Below, piece after piece: positions 32,706-44,047 of a DNA stretch of 64,000 nt (within the stretch, counting starts at the first letter, position 1; every line of letters begins with the position of its first letter). A program made the translations under genes and the position numbers. The DNA comes from Lithobates sylvaticus. Taxonomy: Eukaryota; Chordata; Amphibia; Anura; Ranidae. Location of the stretch: the NCBI GenBank assembly GCA_028564925.1, contig CM053029.1, positions 428,860,046-428,924,045 of the forward strand, given 5' to 3'. Under the pieces are notes generated by a model. The model had not been told where the DNA came from and ran no database searches. It saw only the letters and a list, made by a program, of their open reading frames with translations.

Positions 32706-33868
32706 GTTACTGAATCATGCAAAATGTGGATCACAACTAACAAAGAAATGTTAGTTAAGGTTTATAAAGGCACACTACTGCAATGCATTTTATTAACAGT
32801 TATATAATAGAAAGTATGGTTTTCTGGCAATAATACATGTCAGTTGCTATTTCTTTCATCTGAAAAACAAAGATAAATTAACACTGAGATTAAATGTTCA
32901 GTCATGCTAAAATTAAGCATGTTGTTTCCAAGGTAAGCATGCAGCTGTCTTGCTGTCACTTAATGTTGAAAAAGAAAAGTCTAATAAAATGTCTACCTAA
33001 AACGCCTGACAGAATAATCCTTAGCAAACTAATGGAATTTGTCAGAATTCAAAAACCATGCATATACTGCAGTATTTTGTGTTGCTTCTGGCTAACAGGA
33101 AATCAAAAGTCCTTACCATCTGCAGAAGATATGTCTCTGATTTTAGACTGGGGAGTTGTTAACATATCAAATGTAATTATGTCTCACTTTTACTATTTGT
33201 AACTCCAGATTAATAGTTACATGAACTTAGTGCAAGGGGATTTATGCAAATGAAAGTGAGGCATGCATAAACATTTAATATGGTGTATGTATCTAAGTCA
33301 AATAAGTTACATTTTATTGCAGGGGAATGACCTTATCATTAACATTAAGCAACTAATAAATATTTTAATACAGATTTGATTTACTTCTGTAAGAGTCTCT
33401 GGAATTTCGGGCATTCATAATAAAATTCGGTACAAACAAACCTAAACCAATGTATCACGAGAGAGAAAAATACCCCATAAATGTAACATTTAACAAGTGT
33501 AAGTAGTAGTAACTGTCACAATAAATTTGTTTAAGTGATATAGGCTATGTAATTACATCATGATATAAGGTTGAAATATATATTTATTTTACAGAATATT
33601 TAACATTTAATTTTCAGTACTGTATTTTAAGTTGATACTGTTTTAGGAATCATCAGGCTTTTAAATAAACCAATGCAAGGACTAAAGCATTAACTGAAAA
33701 TGCAGTATCCCTAACAACCGGTTTTGATCTGACTGCACTTATGCAAACTTTGGCTTGTTGAAATTTACAGTAGTTTGCACTTAGTCCTGAACATTACAGA
33801 AAAGTTCTAAAAAGTTCCACTTTCTTAAAAAATATTTTATAACATTGATACATCTGCCATTTTGTTAT
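32706..33868. other. Non-coding, nothing recognised
   Basis: AT-rich single-copy-looking sequence. A 102-codon open frame near 32894-33202 has no recognisable motif and no supporting signals, so I do not call it. Confidence 0.45.
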
Positions 33869-34018
33869 TTAACCACTTCAGCGCCGGACCATTTTTTGCG
33901 ATTCGGCACTGCGTCGCTTTAACTGACAATTGTGCGGTCGTGCGACGTGTCTCCCAAACAAAATTGTGGTCCTTTTTTTACCACAAATAGAGCTTTCTTT
34001 TGGTGGTATTTGATTACC

Positions 34019-35670
34019 GTGTAAAGTGATTTTAAATGAATAAAACAGTAGCGCTAATAATCACAGTGTCTGTGAATAAACTAAATATTTAACCTGTGTA
34101 AACAATACTGAAAAATATGTATAAACAGTGCTAAAAAACAACAACACAATTAATCACCTATATACATAAAGTGAAAAATAAAAAACAACAACACAATTAA
34201 TCACCTATATGTTTTGAAGTGTCTTTAAACAAAATTCTTGAAGTGACTTGAAAAAAATATCTTCCACCACACCACCTGTGTTCAGTGCTACCGCACCCTA
34301 AGGAATCGCACTCACCAGCAGTATATGCCTTGCACTCTCATGCTCGGCCAACTCGCTTAATAGCTCCACATGGGTCACAGATGGATCCAGACAGAATGTT
34401 AGATAATTGCACTCCACATATAAGGAAAAAAGAGATGCTTCCAATAGTGAAGTAGAGTAAACCATTTATTTCAACAGCACACAATTCCTCAACCATTGTA
34501 CTCACATCCTTCATATAAAAATAAGGCACTTCAGCATAACTTTTCAACAGGAAACAATGACCCAGCAGTGGTGACCCGATATATTATGGTCTCGGCGGAC
34601 CCGGCGTTAATACCAATATGTCTCACCCTCCACGCTGTCTCCTTTCTCTTTCACTTCACACGGCACAGCACACCCAGTAACTGGAACGTTGAATGTTAAA
34701 TGCTCCTCACAGTTGCCATGTAACCATACCCAGACATGTTTCACCGAAGTGGCTTAATCATTGGAACCCCAATGATTAAGCCACTTCGGTGTGAAGTGAA
34801 AGAGAAAGGAGACAGCGTGGAGGGTGAGACATATTGGTATTAACGCCGGGTCCGCCGAGACCATAATATATCGGGTCACCACTGCTGGGTCCTTGTTTCC
34901 TGTTGAAAAGTTATGCTGAAGTGCCTTATTTTTATATGAAGGATGTGAGTACAATGGTTGAGGAATTTTGTGTGCTGTTGAAATAAATGGTTTACTCTAC
35001 TTCACTATTGGAAGCATCTTTTTTTCCTTATATGTGGAGTGCAATTATCTAACATTCTGTCTGGATCCATCTGTGACCCATGTGGAGCTTTAAGCGAGTT
35101 GGCCGAGCATGAGATTGCAAGGCATATACTGCTGGTGAGTGCGATTCCTTAGGGTGCGGTAGCACTGAACACAGGTGGTGTGGTGGAAGATATTTTTTTC
35201 AAGTCACTTCAAGAACTTTGTTTAAAGACACTTCAAAACTTTATTTGCTTCAGGATTTTTCATTCACTTTTCTGTCACTTTTTGAAACATTATCACTACA
35301 AGTAACAGTTTATGGACTTTTGTTTGGATTTGTTTCCCTTTTTTGGACACCTGCAAAAATATATAATCACACTACACTTTAATTTTTCACTTTATGTATA
35401 TAGGTGATTAATTGTGTTGTTGTTTTTTTTAGCACTGTTTATACATATTTTTCAGTATTGTTTACACAGGTTAAATATTTAGTTTATTCACAGACACTGT
35501 GATTATTAGCGCTACTGTTTTTATTCATTTAAAATCACTTTACATTATTTATCTATTTAAGTAGCTGCTTAGTTTATTTTTATACACATAGGTGTTTAAT
35601 TAATTTTTCTTTGTGCGCAGTGGTGGTGTGGAATAGTAGGAGGGCGAGCGATTTTCATACCAGTTTATTT
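34019..35670 (+). mobile_element. Palindrome-plus-tail insertion with 15-bp target duplication
   Basis: Flanked by TGGTATTTGATTACC at 34004-34018 and 35671-35685, a duplication of host TTAA-element sequence. Two long inverted arms (about 34020-34760 and 34768-35530) meet at an axis near 34765. Paired landmarks include CAGTAGCGCTAATAATCACA, TAATTGTGTTGTTG and CGGCGGACCCGGCGTTAATA. A right-hand tail of about 135 bp is single-copy (AAGTAGCTGCTTAG, then GTGCGCAGTGG). The left arm has about 110 bp near the axis that the right arm lacks. It shares AGTGCGATTCCTTAGGG and GAGATGCTTCCAATAGTG type motifs with the PLE 3' region at 44.7-44.9 kb, so a PLE origin is likely. Confidence 0.8.
34725..34800 (-). 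ncRNA. Degenerate hammerhead at the palindrome axis
   Basis: On the minus strand from about 34764: AATGATTAAG, then CCAC-TTCG-GTG and AAACATGTC. It keeps a stem II hairpin and an AAAC box but has lost core bases, so it is probably inactive. The axis of the 1.5-kb palindrome falls next to this motif. Confidence 0.35.
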
Positions 35671-36440
35671 TGGTATTTGATTACCACTGTGTTTTTTTTT
35701 TTTTTGAAAAAAAACGCTATAATAAATATCCCCCAAAAAAATATAAAAAAATATATTTTTCCTCAGTTTAGGCCGATACGTATTCTTCTACATATTCTTG
35801 GTAAAAAAATTGCAATAAGCGTTTATTGATTGGTTTGCGCAAAAGTTATAGCGTCTACAAAATAGGGGATAGTTTTATGGCATTTTATTAATAATTTTTT
35901 ACTAGTAATGGTGGTGATCTGCGATTTTTTATCATGACTGTGACATTATGGAGGACAGATCGGACACTTTTGGCGCTATTTTGGGACCATTCACATTTAT
36001 ACAGCGATCGGTTCGATTAAAAATGCACTGATTACTGTGTAAATGTGACTAGCATTGAAGGGGTTAACCAGTAGGGGGCACTGCGTGGGTTAAGCGTGTC
36101 CTAGGGATGTGTTCTAACTGTAGGGGGGAGGGGCTATGTGTGACACGACACTGATCACCGCTCCCAATCACAGGGAGCTGTGATCAGTGTCCTGTCACTA
36201 GGAAGAATGGGGAAATGCTTGTTTACATCAGCATTTCCCCGTTCTTCCTCTCCGTGAGACGATCGCGGGTATCCCCATGGACATTGAGCCCACGGGACCC
36301 GCAATCACACTCACGGAGGACATGGCGTGCGTGCACCCACAATGCCACGTCTTAAAGGGCAAAGTACAGGTACGTTAATATAGCTTTAGGTGCCCTTCTG
36401 CCGACGTATATATCGCGCGAGCCGGTCAGCAAGGAGTTAA

Positions 36441-37260
36441 AATGACACCTATTAAGAATTAACATTGACATTTACCACAAGTGAATACAAGATGATGATA
36501 TGACAAAAATGACAAAACAAGTATTTTATATTTTTTCCTAAAAAAAACACACAATAAATACTTAAAATATTTTTGTATTGTCATTATGTGTTCACTTGCA
36601 TTTGTTTTTTTCATGGGAGGTTTACATTATAATTGTCACTTCCCATGTCAGCTGAAGACATATCAGGGGATATCATAAAAAGTGTCAAACATACTCTTTA
36701 GAATTCTGACATGCCTCCACATGACAAATGACAGTGTGGGCAACAGATTCATGTACTTTTGTAAATTTGGGGCATGCACCATGTGGTGTTTTTTTTAAGT
36801 TGGGTAGGCGGAATCTGATGGGGATTTAGACATACTAGTTCTCCATCAGGTTTACTCCCCTTGTGATTGCCAACAGACAGTGGGTAGTTTCATGGCCAAT
36901 ACACAGCCTGTTATTAACTATAGAATCTGCCCACTGCCTGCTATTAATCACAAGGAGAGAGTGGGAGCTTTTCCATCAGGCTCCACCCACTGTCAGTGTC
37001 ACTGGTTGCTAGGAGGCTGTCGGCTATGAAGCTGACAGTGTAACAACTAGTGACCGATGAGGAGGTAGGAGGCAAAAAGGCCGCCTGCTACAAAGTGTAC
37101 AGAGACAGGCACTTTGCCTCCTTCTGTATGCCAACTTACAATTTATCTTAATGACCTCCAGGTTTGTTTTCTATGAACTGGCGGTAATTATTTTTGCATG
37201 TGGTGTTTTACATAGTGGGGCTATTAAGAACTACTTGACTCTGCTGCACATGTCGCTAAA
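36441..37260. other. Non-coding, nothing firmly recognised
   Basis: Contains CACTGCCTGTTATT-like repeats near 36850-37030 that may be a decayed MITE. No coding signal. Confidence 0.35.
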
Positions 37261-37276
37261 TCTACTGAAATGGGTA

Positions 37277-37517
37277 TATGGGGTAAGACGCTGCTGAAAA
37301 CCAGTCCAGTGCTACAGATGTGAATATGGCCCCATGGCCCCGTGGCCAGAGCAGCACTATCCACATCTGAAGCACTGGGTCAGTTTTGAGCAGCATCTTA
37401 CCCCACATGTGTCCACGCTTAGGAATTGGTGCCTGATGCCTGCTCCCACTTTCCGAATACCGGTAGGGACACCTGTTATCCTCCAGCTTTGAGTGGCTCT
37501 CCAAGTCCACAGTTGAT
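37277..37517 (+). mobile_element. Small palindrome-plus-tail insertion with 16-bp target duplication
   Basis: TCTACTGAAATGGGTA at 37261-37276 and 37518-37533 flanks a 241-bp insertion. Arms of about 46 bp (GGGGTAAGACGCTGCTGAAA on the left, TTTTGAGCAGCATCTTACCCC on the right) enclose a 35-bp loop, followed by a tail of about 105 bp. It is a miniature of the same build as the larger insertions at 6.5, 30.1 and 34.0 kb. Confidence 0.7.
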
Positions 37518-38754
37518 TCTACTGAAATGGGTAAATGGGTGTTAGGAATTTTAATCTGATGCAGAACCTTTACAAAGGTCATGCAGCCAGAAAAGTGTCA
37601 TTATAGGGCTTTATTTAATTTATTAAAGGGCTTTATTTAATTCCTTCAATTGAACATTGTGAGCAGAATGCTCCTAGAAATTACATTTTTTGGTTACATG
37701 ATTATATCATTGCTCTTTCCAGTATTTTATATCTTATTGAACTGAGTATAGGACTATAGCAGATAAGGTAAAACTCTACAGCAAATTTTGCTTAAATTCT
37801 TGCAATTTATATATGTTGTAATTGACATTAAGTGCATTGGTCAAAAAAGTAGCATTTTTCTACTTTATGGTGGATTGACCCTCATCTCTGTCCATTGGCT
37901 TCTGACAAAGCTGCTTATGTGTAGGAAACAGCAAATATTCATGCCTCTTGCCATTCAAATTTAACCACTTCAACACACAGTACTTTTAACCCCTTCCTGC
38001 CCAGGCCAATTTTCCGCTTTTATCATTGTCGCATTTTACATGACAATTCCACGATCATGTAACACTGTACCCAAACTAAATTTTTATCATTTTGTTCACA
38101 CAGCTAGAGCTTTCTTTTGATGGTATTTATTCATCACTGGGTTTTTTATATTTTGCTAAATAAATGAAAAAAGCCTGAAACTTTGAAAAAAATGCGTTTG
38201 TCTTCATTTCTCTTATAAAACTTTGCAAATAAATAATTGTTTTTCATATATTTAGGCTAAAATGTATTCTGCTACATTTCTTTGGTGGAAAACAAAACAA
38301 ATTAATGTACATTATTTAGTCTGTAGGAAAGCTAGAGTTCACAAACTCTGGTATATATCTGAAAATTGATCAATCCTGATGTACTGACGGACTATCTAAT
38401 TTCATGAGGCTCCAAACTGCCAGGACAATACAAATACCCCTTTTTGGAAAGTAGACTGTCCAAGGTATTTAGTAAGAGGCGTGGCAGGTTTTTTTAAAGT
38501 TGGAAAATGAAGAAATAAAAAAAAAAATTCACAATTCTTTTTTCTTATATACTGTCAACAGTGCATATAACATCATCATCATATAACTGTTGTGCTGGTG
38601 ACCAGGAACACTGACTGGGGGCAGTACGAAAAAAATAATACTAATGTGTTTTCATTTTTTCTACAATTTATTTTTTATTACACTTTTTTTTCTTCTTTTA
38701 CGATTTTTTTTAACACACTGTGACCAGCGCAATATGATGTTACATAGTAACATT

Positions 38755-39791
38755 CAGGGCTTTTTTCTCAGAGAATAGGTGCAGGAACTCACACTCTCTG
38801 TCCAGCTCTCTGCCCCAGTCATGTCCAAACTCCGCCCCAACCACACCCAAACCCCACCTACAGCCACACCTTCCTTAGAGGAGAGAATTACAGTGGTGGC
38901 AAAAAAATGTAATGAGTTAAAGCTTAGAACTGCGTATCACATAAGGTGAATCCCCAAACCCCCCCCACAGATCTTCTCTCATCACAAATCCCCCTCCAGC
39001 TCTCCTCTCATCACAAATCCCCTCCAGCTCTCCTCTCATCACAATTCCCCCCAGCTCTCCTCTCATCACAAATCTCCCTCCAGCTCTCCTCTCATCACAA
39101 ATCCCCCTAGCTCTCCTCTCATCACAAATCCCCCTCCAGCTCTCCTCTCATCACAAATTCCCTTCCAGCTCTCCTCTCTGCTGACCTCCCTTCCCCCGTC
39201 CACACACACACACCTTCCCAGGTTTTCTCTCTGCACAAATGCCCCCAAGCTCTCCTCTGTGTACAATGATCTCCCCTCTTCTAAACACACACAATTTCAC
39301 TCTCTGAACACATTCCCCCTCCCCCACACACTTTTACAGTGCACTCCTCTCTGAATGAACTTAGTCTCTGTGGAAAGCTCTCCTTCGTTTTCATTCACAG
39401 TGGCAGATCACTCACCTCTTCCACTCTCCATGATATGTGCAGGCTTATTTTTCCAGAACAGTACAGTGGACTAGATGGCTCCCCCTACTGTAGCAGGGAG
39501 CTGAGGAAGAGCCACTCGGCTCTGGGCTACAGAGTCTGAATAGTGGCAGCAAGCAGGGATGGAAGCTTGCTCCTGAATCACTGCAGCATCTGAAGGTTGG
39601 GACCTGGGACCTCACCAGGGCTCGAAGGCAGCAGCAATGAGTGTGCAGTGCTAGCACAGAGAAACCAGTAGAGGAAGTGAGCTGTGCTTAAAACTTCCTC
39701 TACTGGCTTCAGTATTAAATGACAGGCTGGAGAGGACTGCCAAAGATTCCAGAACACAGTTCCAGTGTGTTCTGGCTGAAAAAAAATCCTG
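38755..39791. mobile_element. hAT-type MITE, about 1 kb
   Basis: The ends CAGGGCTTTTTTCTCAG and CTGAAAAAAAATCCTG are inverted. Flanking 8-mers GTAACATT (38747-38754) and ATAACATT (39792-39799) match at seven of eight positions, as expected for an ageing hAT duplication. The interior is non-coding and contains a minisatellite. Confidence 0.7.
38965..39182. repeat. Minisatellite, about 28-30 bp period
   Basis: About seven copies of a unit containing AGCTCTCCTCTCATCACAAA followed by a variable CCCCCTCC run. It lies inside the hAT MITE. Confidence 0.9.
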
Positions 39792-40194
39792 ATAACATTG
39801 TATTACTCTGGGGAAGTGATCAGGATTTTTTTTTTTTTTTTACACATTATGAATGCTTATAGCTGTGAATTTCATTGCTATACGCAAGTATTTTACTGAA
39901 TGAAACAGTTGATTCAGTTTGTTTTGATGTGATTAGCTGTGTTTGGTCAAAGCTAATCACATGGTACAGATGGGCTGTGATTGGCCCTGTCTGTACCTTG
40001 TGATCACATTGACCAATCACAGCTATCAACACAATTGTACACAATTATATTTAAAAGCCTCATGTTTTTATTAAATAGGTTATATATTTTTCTCATGGAA
40101 AGGGCACTGATGGGTTAACTGGCAAAATATCTTTCCCTTCAGCTCTGTCCACTTCCCGCCCCTACATCGGGTTTAAAAGGCTATTTTAGCCATA

Positions 40195-40260
40195 ATTCTC
40201 GTGACTTGACAAAGCGTATGTGCACGAAACGCATTGTCATGGCAAGAGTGATGCACGCGT
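40195..40260 (+). ncRNA. Degenerate hammerhead-like motif
   Basis: TTGACAAAG (core with several transitions from CUGANGA), a short stem II CGT/ACG around ATGTGC, then GAAAC at about 40223-40227 and GCATTGTC, the usual cleavage-side sequence. It is followed by ATGGCAAGAG. Probably an inactive PLE-type relic. Confidence 0.35.
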
Positions 40261-40459
40261 TTCATGGCTTTCTCTTCTGGGTGCCGTGCTTCTGCCACGG
40301 GCTCCAGTGATGCCATCCTTACACGCCGGCGGGTCCAGCCTGGACATACTGTCTGCCCAGCAAGTATGGCCAGAGTTTTGTTACTTTATCTGGACTAAGA
40401 GAGAAAAAAATTACTTAAATGCCACTTTAAGATTTATCCACTGGCCAGTTACGTAATTT

Positions 40460-41690
40460 AGCTTCAGTAAGCAAAGGTATTAAAGTTAGCAGGTTATTGA
40501 AAATATTCCTAATTTATTGCTGGTCATGGCTACCACTATTGTTTTTAGAATTATTATACTAAATAAACTTATGTATAATTTTATGGTAATACAGTATGGT
40601 AACATTTTGAGGTGACATTCTTTATATTGAGAAGACTTGCCACTGCTTTAAAATACCTACACATTTTGATGGAACATAAGCACACCTAGACACATGCATT
40701 TCCATTATTCTTTAAATGCATTATTTTATATTCATACTTTCTATTTGTAACAAGTAAATAGGGAACCTTAACTGAGTATGTTAATTATCTAGGAAAAACA
40801 AAATGCACTCGACAGGAGACGCAACAGGGTAGAAGTTTGCAATGTGGCACTTTCAAGTTTTAAAATGTTCTGTTTCACATCCCCTTGGGTATTTTCTCTG
40901 GCTTGTAAGAAGAAAGAGAGCTATCATTTCAGATGTTTAGAAGATATATCTCCAAGTATAGCCTGAAATTTTCTGACAGGCTATCAATTTTAGATTGTTG
41001 AAAGTTTCATAAACTTAATTGCAAACAATTTAAAAAAGCAGAAAAAGTGTTTATTGCTTAGTGCTGTGCTGCTGGTTTGATACAAGTGGTGTAAAATTAG
41101 ACTGAAGTGAGAACAGCATCTGCCATTGCCATTAGTGCAAATTACTTTCTCATTTGGATCCAAAGTCAGCTATGTCTTCAAAAGACCTGTAACTATAATG
41201 GTATAATTCTTTGTGGAGATTAAGACATACATAAAAACAGTTGGAATCCAATATACAGTTCAATTGGTCGTGAATGTAGACTTTACAAATACATATTTAT
41301 TGGCTTTAAAAAGATCTGATTTTTGTGTGTATCTCTGTTTATGCTGACTTAATTTATCCTGGGGTTGAGAATTCCAGTGACTGTTAGTTGCTTTAGCCTT
41401 TGGATATGCAATTATATATAACATTATATAATACATCCTACATAATTTAAAGGAAAACCTATTTGCATGATTTATATGCATATATCTATTTTCAGTAGGC
41501 AGAGCTGTAATCACTGTAAATAATATAACTACCCTATTAAACTTTAAACACTATTTAACTATATTATGTATTAGTCTACCATAAAAAGACTCATTTGTTT
41601 GCCAATTTTTTTTTTCTTTTACATTTTTTTGACATTTATTCTTGATGCAGCTTTTGATCTCTAAATTTCTGCACTAAAAGAGAAGCATGG
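40460..41690. other. Non-coding, nothing recognised
   Basis: AT-rich, with no inverted ends and no protein-like frames. Confidence 0.45.
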
Positions 41691-41699
41691 GGTTGGGAA

Positions 41700-42160
41700 A
41701 AAAAAACATTTATTCTCACCTAGGTGGATGCAGCATCTGTCCCCCATTAGCGCTGCACTCAGAACTACACTAAGGGATGTAACACCACTGATCGCTCAGT
41801 TCTCCCCTCCACTCTGAGCAGAGAGCAGTGACTGACAGTCACTGGCTCTCTGCTCCTGCACTGGAAAGTTGGGCTATGGAGGGAGTGGAAGCAGCTGGCT
41901 CCATTTTCTAGAGGCTTGCATAGAGGCTATTCCAGCTTCCAGTCCAGGCATTGGGGTGGATTCCAACTGTAATGTTGGGGTTGATCCAGAGCCTGGATCA
42001 GCTGAGTGGAAACAGGTCACAGGGGTGCAAAACTAACTGCACTCCTGTGATCCATAAGAGAAGTAGGGCCAAAATAGCTTCGGCCATACTTCAAATTTAA
42101 TCTTGCAAGTGGAAACTCGCAAGACCCAAGCTTGCTTTGTCAAAAAGCCGCACTTGACTT
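41700..42160. repeat. Possible MITE-like repeat
   Basis: Contains the inverted segment GAGCAGAGAGCAGTGACTG...CAGTCACTGGCTCTCTGCTC at 41816-41862 within a moderately GC-rich, non-coding block. Class not assigned. Confidence 0.35.
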
Positions 42161-42179
42161 TATTTATTAATTTGGCTCA

Positions 42180-42895
42180 AACAAAGATTACCTCTATTGC
42201 CCCAGAGTAACCAGATTGAAATTTTCATCCAGTACCACGCGGCTCAATTATCAATATTGCCTAAATATCATTCAACTGAAGACATTCCCTTATGGGTTAC
42301 TATTGAAGCTATTGATAGTGACCCCATCTCTGTAGCCAACTTACTATGGATTCAACCAAAGGATAGATCTCAACGTACTAACCCTATCACAAAACACTCG
42401 TTGGCTGTTTGGGACAAATTTGGTAGCTCCTATAAATTCCAATCAGCACATAATCCGCTTCTTTCCTTTCTGGGGAATGCAGCCTTTTATCCTGCCTGGA
42501 AATTCCCGAAATCCTTTTCAGCATGGTCATCTACTAATTTGACAAGACTATATAAGCTGTTATCTACAGATGTAATTCAAATGTTTCCTATGTTATGTAC
42601 TAATTATGGACTTCCGAATAACGAGATATTCCGATATCTGCAAATTAAGAACTTCTATACGCCTCTCATTAGGTCAGGTGTAATACTTAGCCAGTTGTCT
42701 CGGTTCGAACACATCTGTATGAGTGACCCACATGTTAAAGGTTTAATTTCATTTGTGTACCAGACTCTCATCACTACCCCAACTGAAGTACTTCCATCGT
42801 ATACTGTTAAATGGGCACAAGATATGGGTCATACATTTGATAACAATGACTGGTCTAACATTTGGTTAGCTACTAAATCATCATCTCCTAAATCT
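42180..42895 (+). pseudogene. L1/Tx1-like LINE ORF2 fragment (region after the RT domain)
   Basis: About 235 codons stay open. Recognisable blocks are STEDIPLWVTIEA, PITKHSLAVWDKF, HNPLLSFLGNAAFYPAW, FRYLQIKNFYTP and KWAQDMGHTFDNNDWSNIW, in the order found after the reverse transcriptase of vertebrate Tx1/L1 ORF2 proteins. RT and endonuclease domains are absent. The reading frame runs on past the junction at about 42895 into the PLE, but out of the PLE's frame, so the continuation has no meaning. A matching LINE 3' end lies at 52.48-53.44 kb. Confidence 0.75.
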
Positions 42896-44047
42896 ATGCC
42901 CAGAATATACCCCAGTTGGTTCTGTGGATTAGATTCAGAGATGACATCCTCCTCCTATGGGATGGTGACATCCGATCCCTTCAGTCCTTTATGGCCTCCC
43001 TCAATGATAACTGAAGGGGTATAGAATTAAAGTATGATGCTAGTGAATCGGAAATTAATTTTCTGGACTTGAGGATAAAAGTTGAGGGTAATATGTTAAT
43101 TACTTCTACGTACTTCAAGTCCACCGATAGGAACTCCTTTATACCCACAAATTCATGCCATTATAAACCTTGGTTGGACTCAGTTCCAAAGAGTCAGTAT
43201 AAAAGGCTTAAAAGAAATTGCTCTAAGGAAAGCGACTTTTTGGTACAGGCAGAGACTTTGACCCAAAGATTTCTGGAGAAGGGATATCCCAGTGAGAGTT
43301 TGTCACATACTTTAAGGACTGTGAAGTCTTTGGATAGGAAGGATCTCCTTATTGAGAGGGAATCATCAAGACTGAGTCCATTCTCACAAGGAGTACCCTT
43401 CCTTACGACATACTCATTGCAACACAAGGAAATCAAACAGATGGTAGCCAAACATTGGCATATCGTTTCAAATGATCGTATATTGGGAAATATTCTGCCA
43501 CAGAGGCCTCAGGTAATTTTCAGAGGAGCATCCTCTCTAAGAAACAGAGTGTCCCCCAATATTTTGGATCCCCCCAATAGTAAAAATATGAGTTTTTTTC
43601 AGTTATCTGGGTATTACCAATGTCGCAGATGTCGGGTCTGTTCTTTGAATAGTTGTACCCATAGACGGACTGCTAGCTTTCTGTCTACTAGTACACAAAT
43701 TCAATTCGATATCAAACCCTTTATAACTTGTTCCACATTGGGCGTAGTATATTTATTGCAATGCCCATGTGGATTACAGTATATAGGGAGGACTAAGCCC
43801 CCCTACAGGTCAGATTAAATGAACACATCACAAATATAAAATCTGGTTTTAAAAATCACTCAGTATCTAAACATTACCTGCTTGTCCATAGGAAGGATCC
43901 TTCAAATACCCTTTCCCTGGGGATAGACAAGTTTAGCCTGAATTGGAGAGGGAGTTCGCTTGTGAGAGAAATCTCCAAGTTAGAAATGTCATGGATCTAT
44001 AAAGCCAGGACTTATGCCCCCATGGGCTCAATATTGATGTTGATTTA
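42896..44047 (+). pseudogene. Penelope-like element: partial RT plus GIY-YIG endonuclease
   Basis: 5'-truncated. It starts within the RT just before the catalytic box, here read as FRDDILLLWDGD where the family has YxDD. Next come RT thumb sequences (SEINFLDLRIKVEG, STYFKSTDRNSF), a linker with a cysteine cluster (CRRCRVCSLNSC) and the GIY-YIG core GVVYLLQCPCGLQYIGRT. A C-terminal helix follows, with LVREISKLEMSWIYKARTY. The coding region shows about two breaks and is inactive. PLEs retrotranspose by target priming. The non-coding 3' part continues into a palindrome at about 45.2 kb. Confidence 0.8.

Larger units (their letters stand above)
33873..36436 (+). repeat. TTAA-type dispersed element, full length, split by a palindromic insertion
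   Basis: TTAA flanks it at 33869-33872 and 36437-36440. The left end is AACCACTTCAGCGCCGG and the right end is GAGCCGGTCAGCAAGGAG. About 150 bp lie before, and 750 bp after, a 1.65-kb insertion. Internal blocks match the 18.5 and 31.0 kb copies. Without the insertion the element is about 0.9 kb. Non-autonomous. Confidence 0.65.
37985..40115 (+). repeat. Dispersed TTAACCCCTTCC-type element with nested hAT MITE
   Basis: It starts TTTTAACCCCTTCCTGCCC and carries GCTAGAGCTTTCTTTTGATGG, related to the AACCACTT elements. It ends with a TGTGATTGG...CCAATCACA hairpin region (about 39910-40020). It is interrupted at 38755-39791. The right boundary is approximate. Confidence 0.5.

Noticed and set aside
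32894-33202. A 102-codon open frame as a possible host exon.
   Set aside because: No splice-site pair, homology-like motif or codon pattern supports it.
38965-39182. Possible CRISPR-like array because of regularly spaced repeats.
   Set aside because: Units are contiguous 28-30 bp minisatellite copies without unique spacers, inside a eukaryotic hAT MITE.
42896-43024. The long open frame beginning at 42197 continues about 43 codons into PLE sequence, suggesting a LINE-PLE fusion protein.
   Set aside because: The continuation is out of the PLE's own frame and has no PLE motifs, so it is a chance read-through of the junction.
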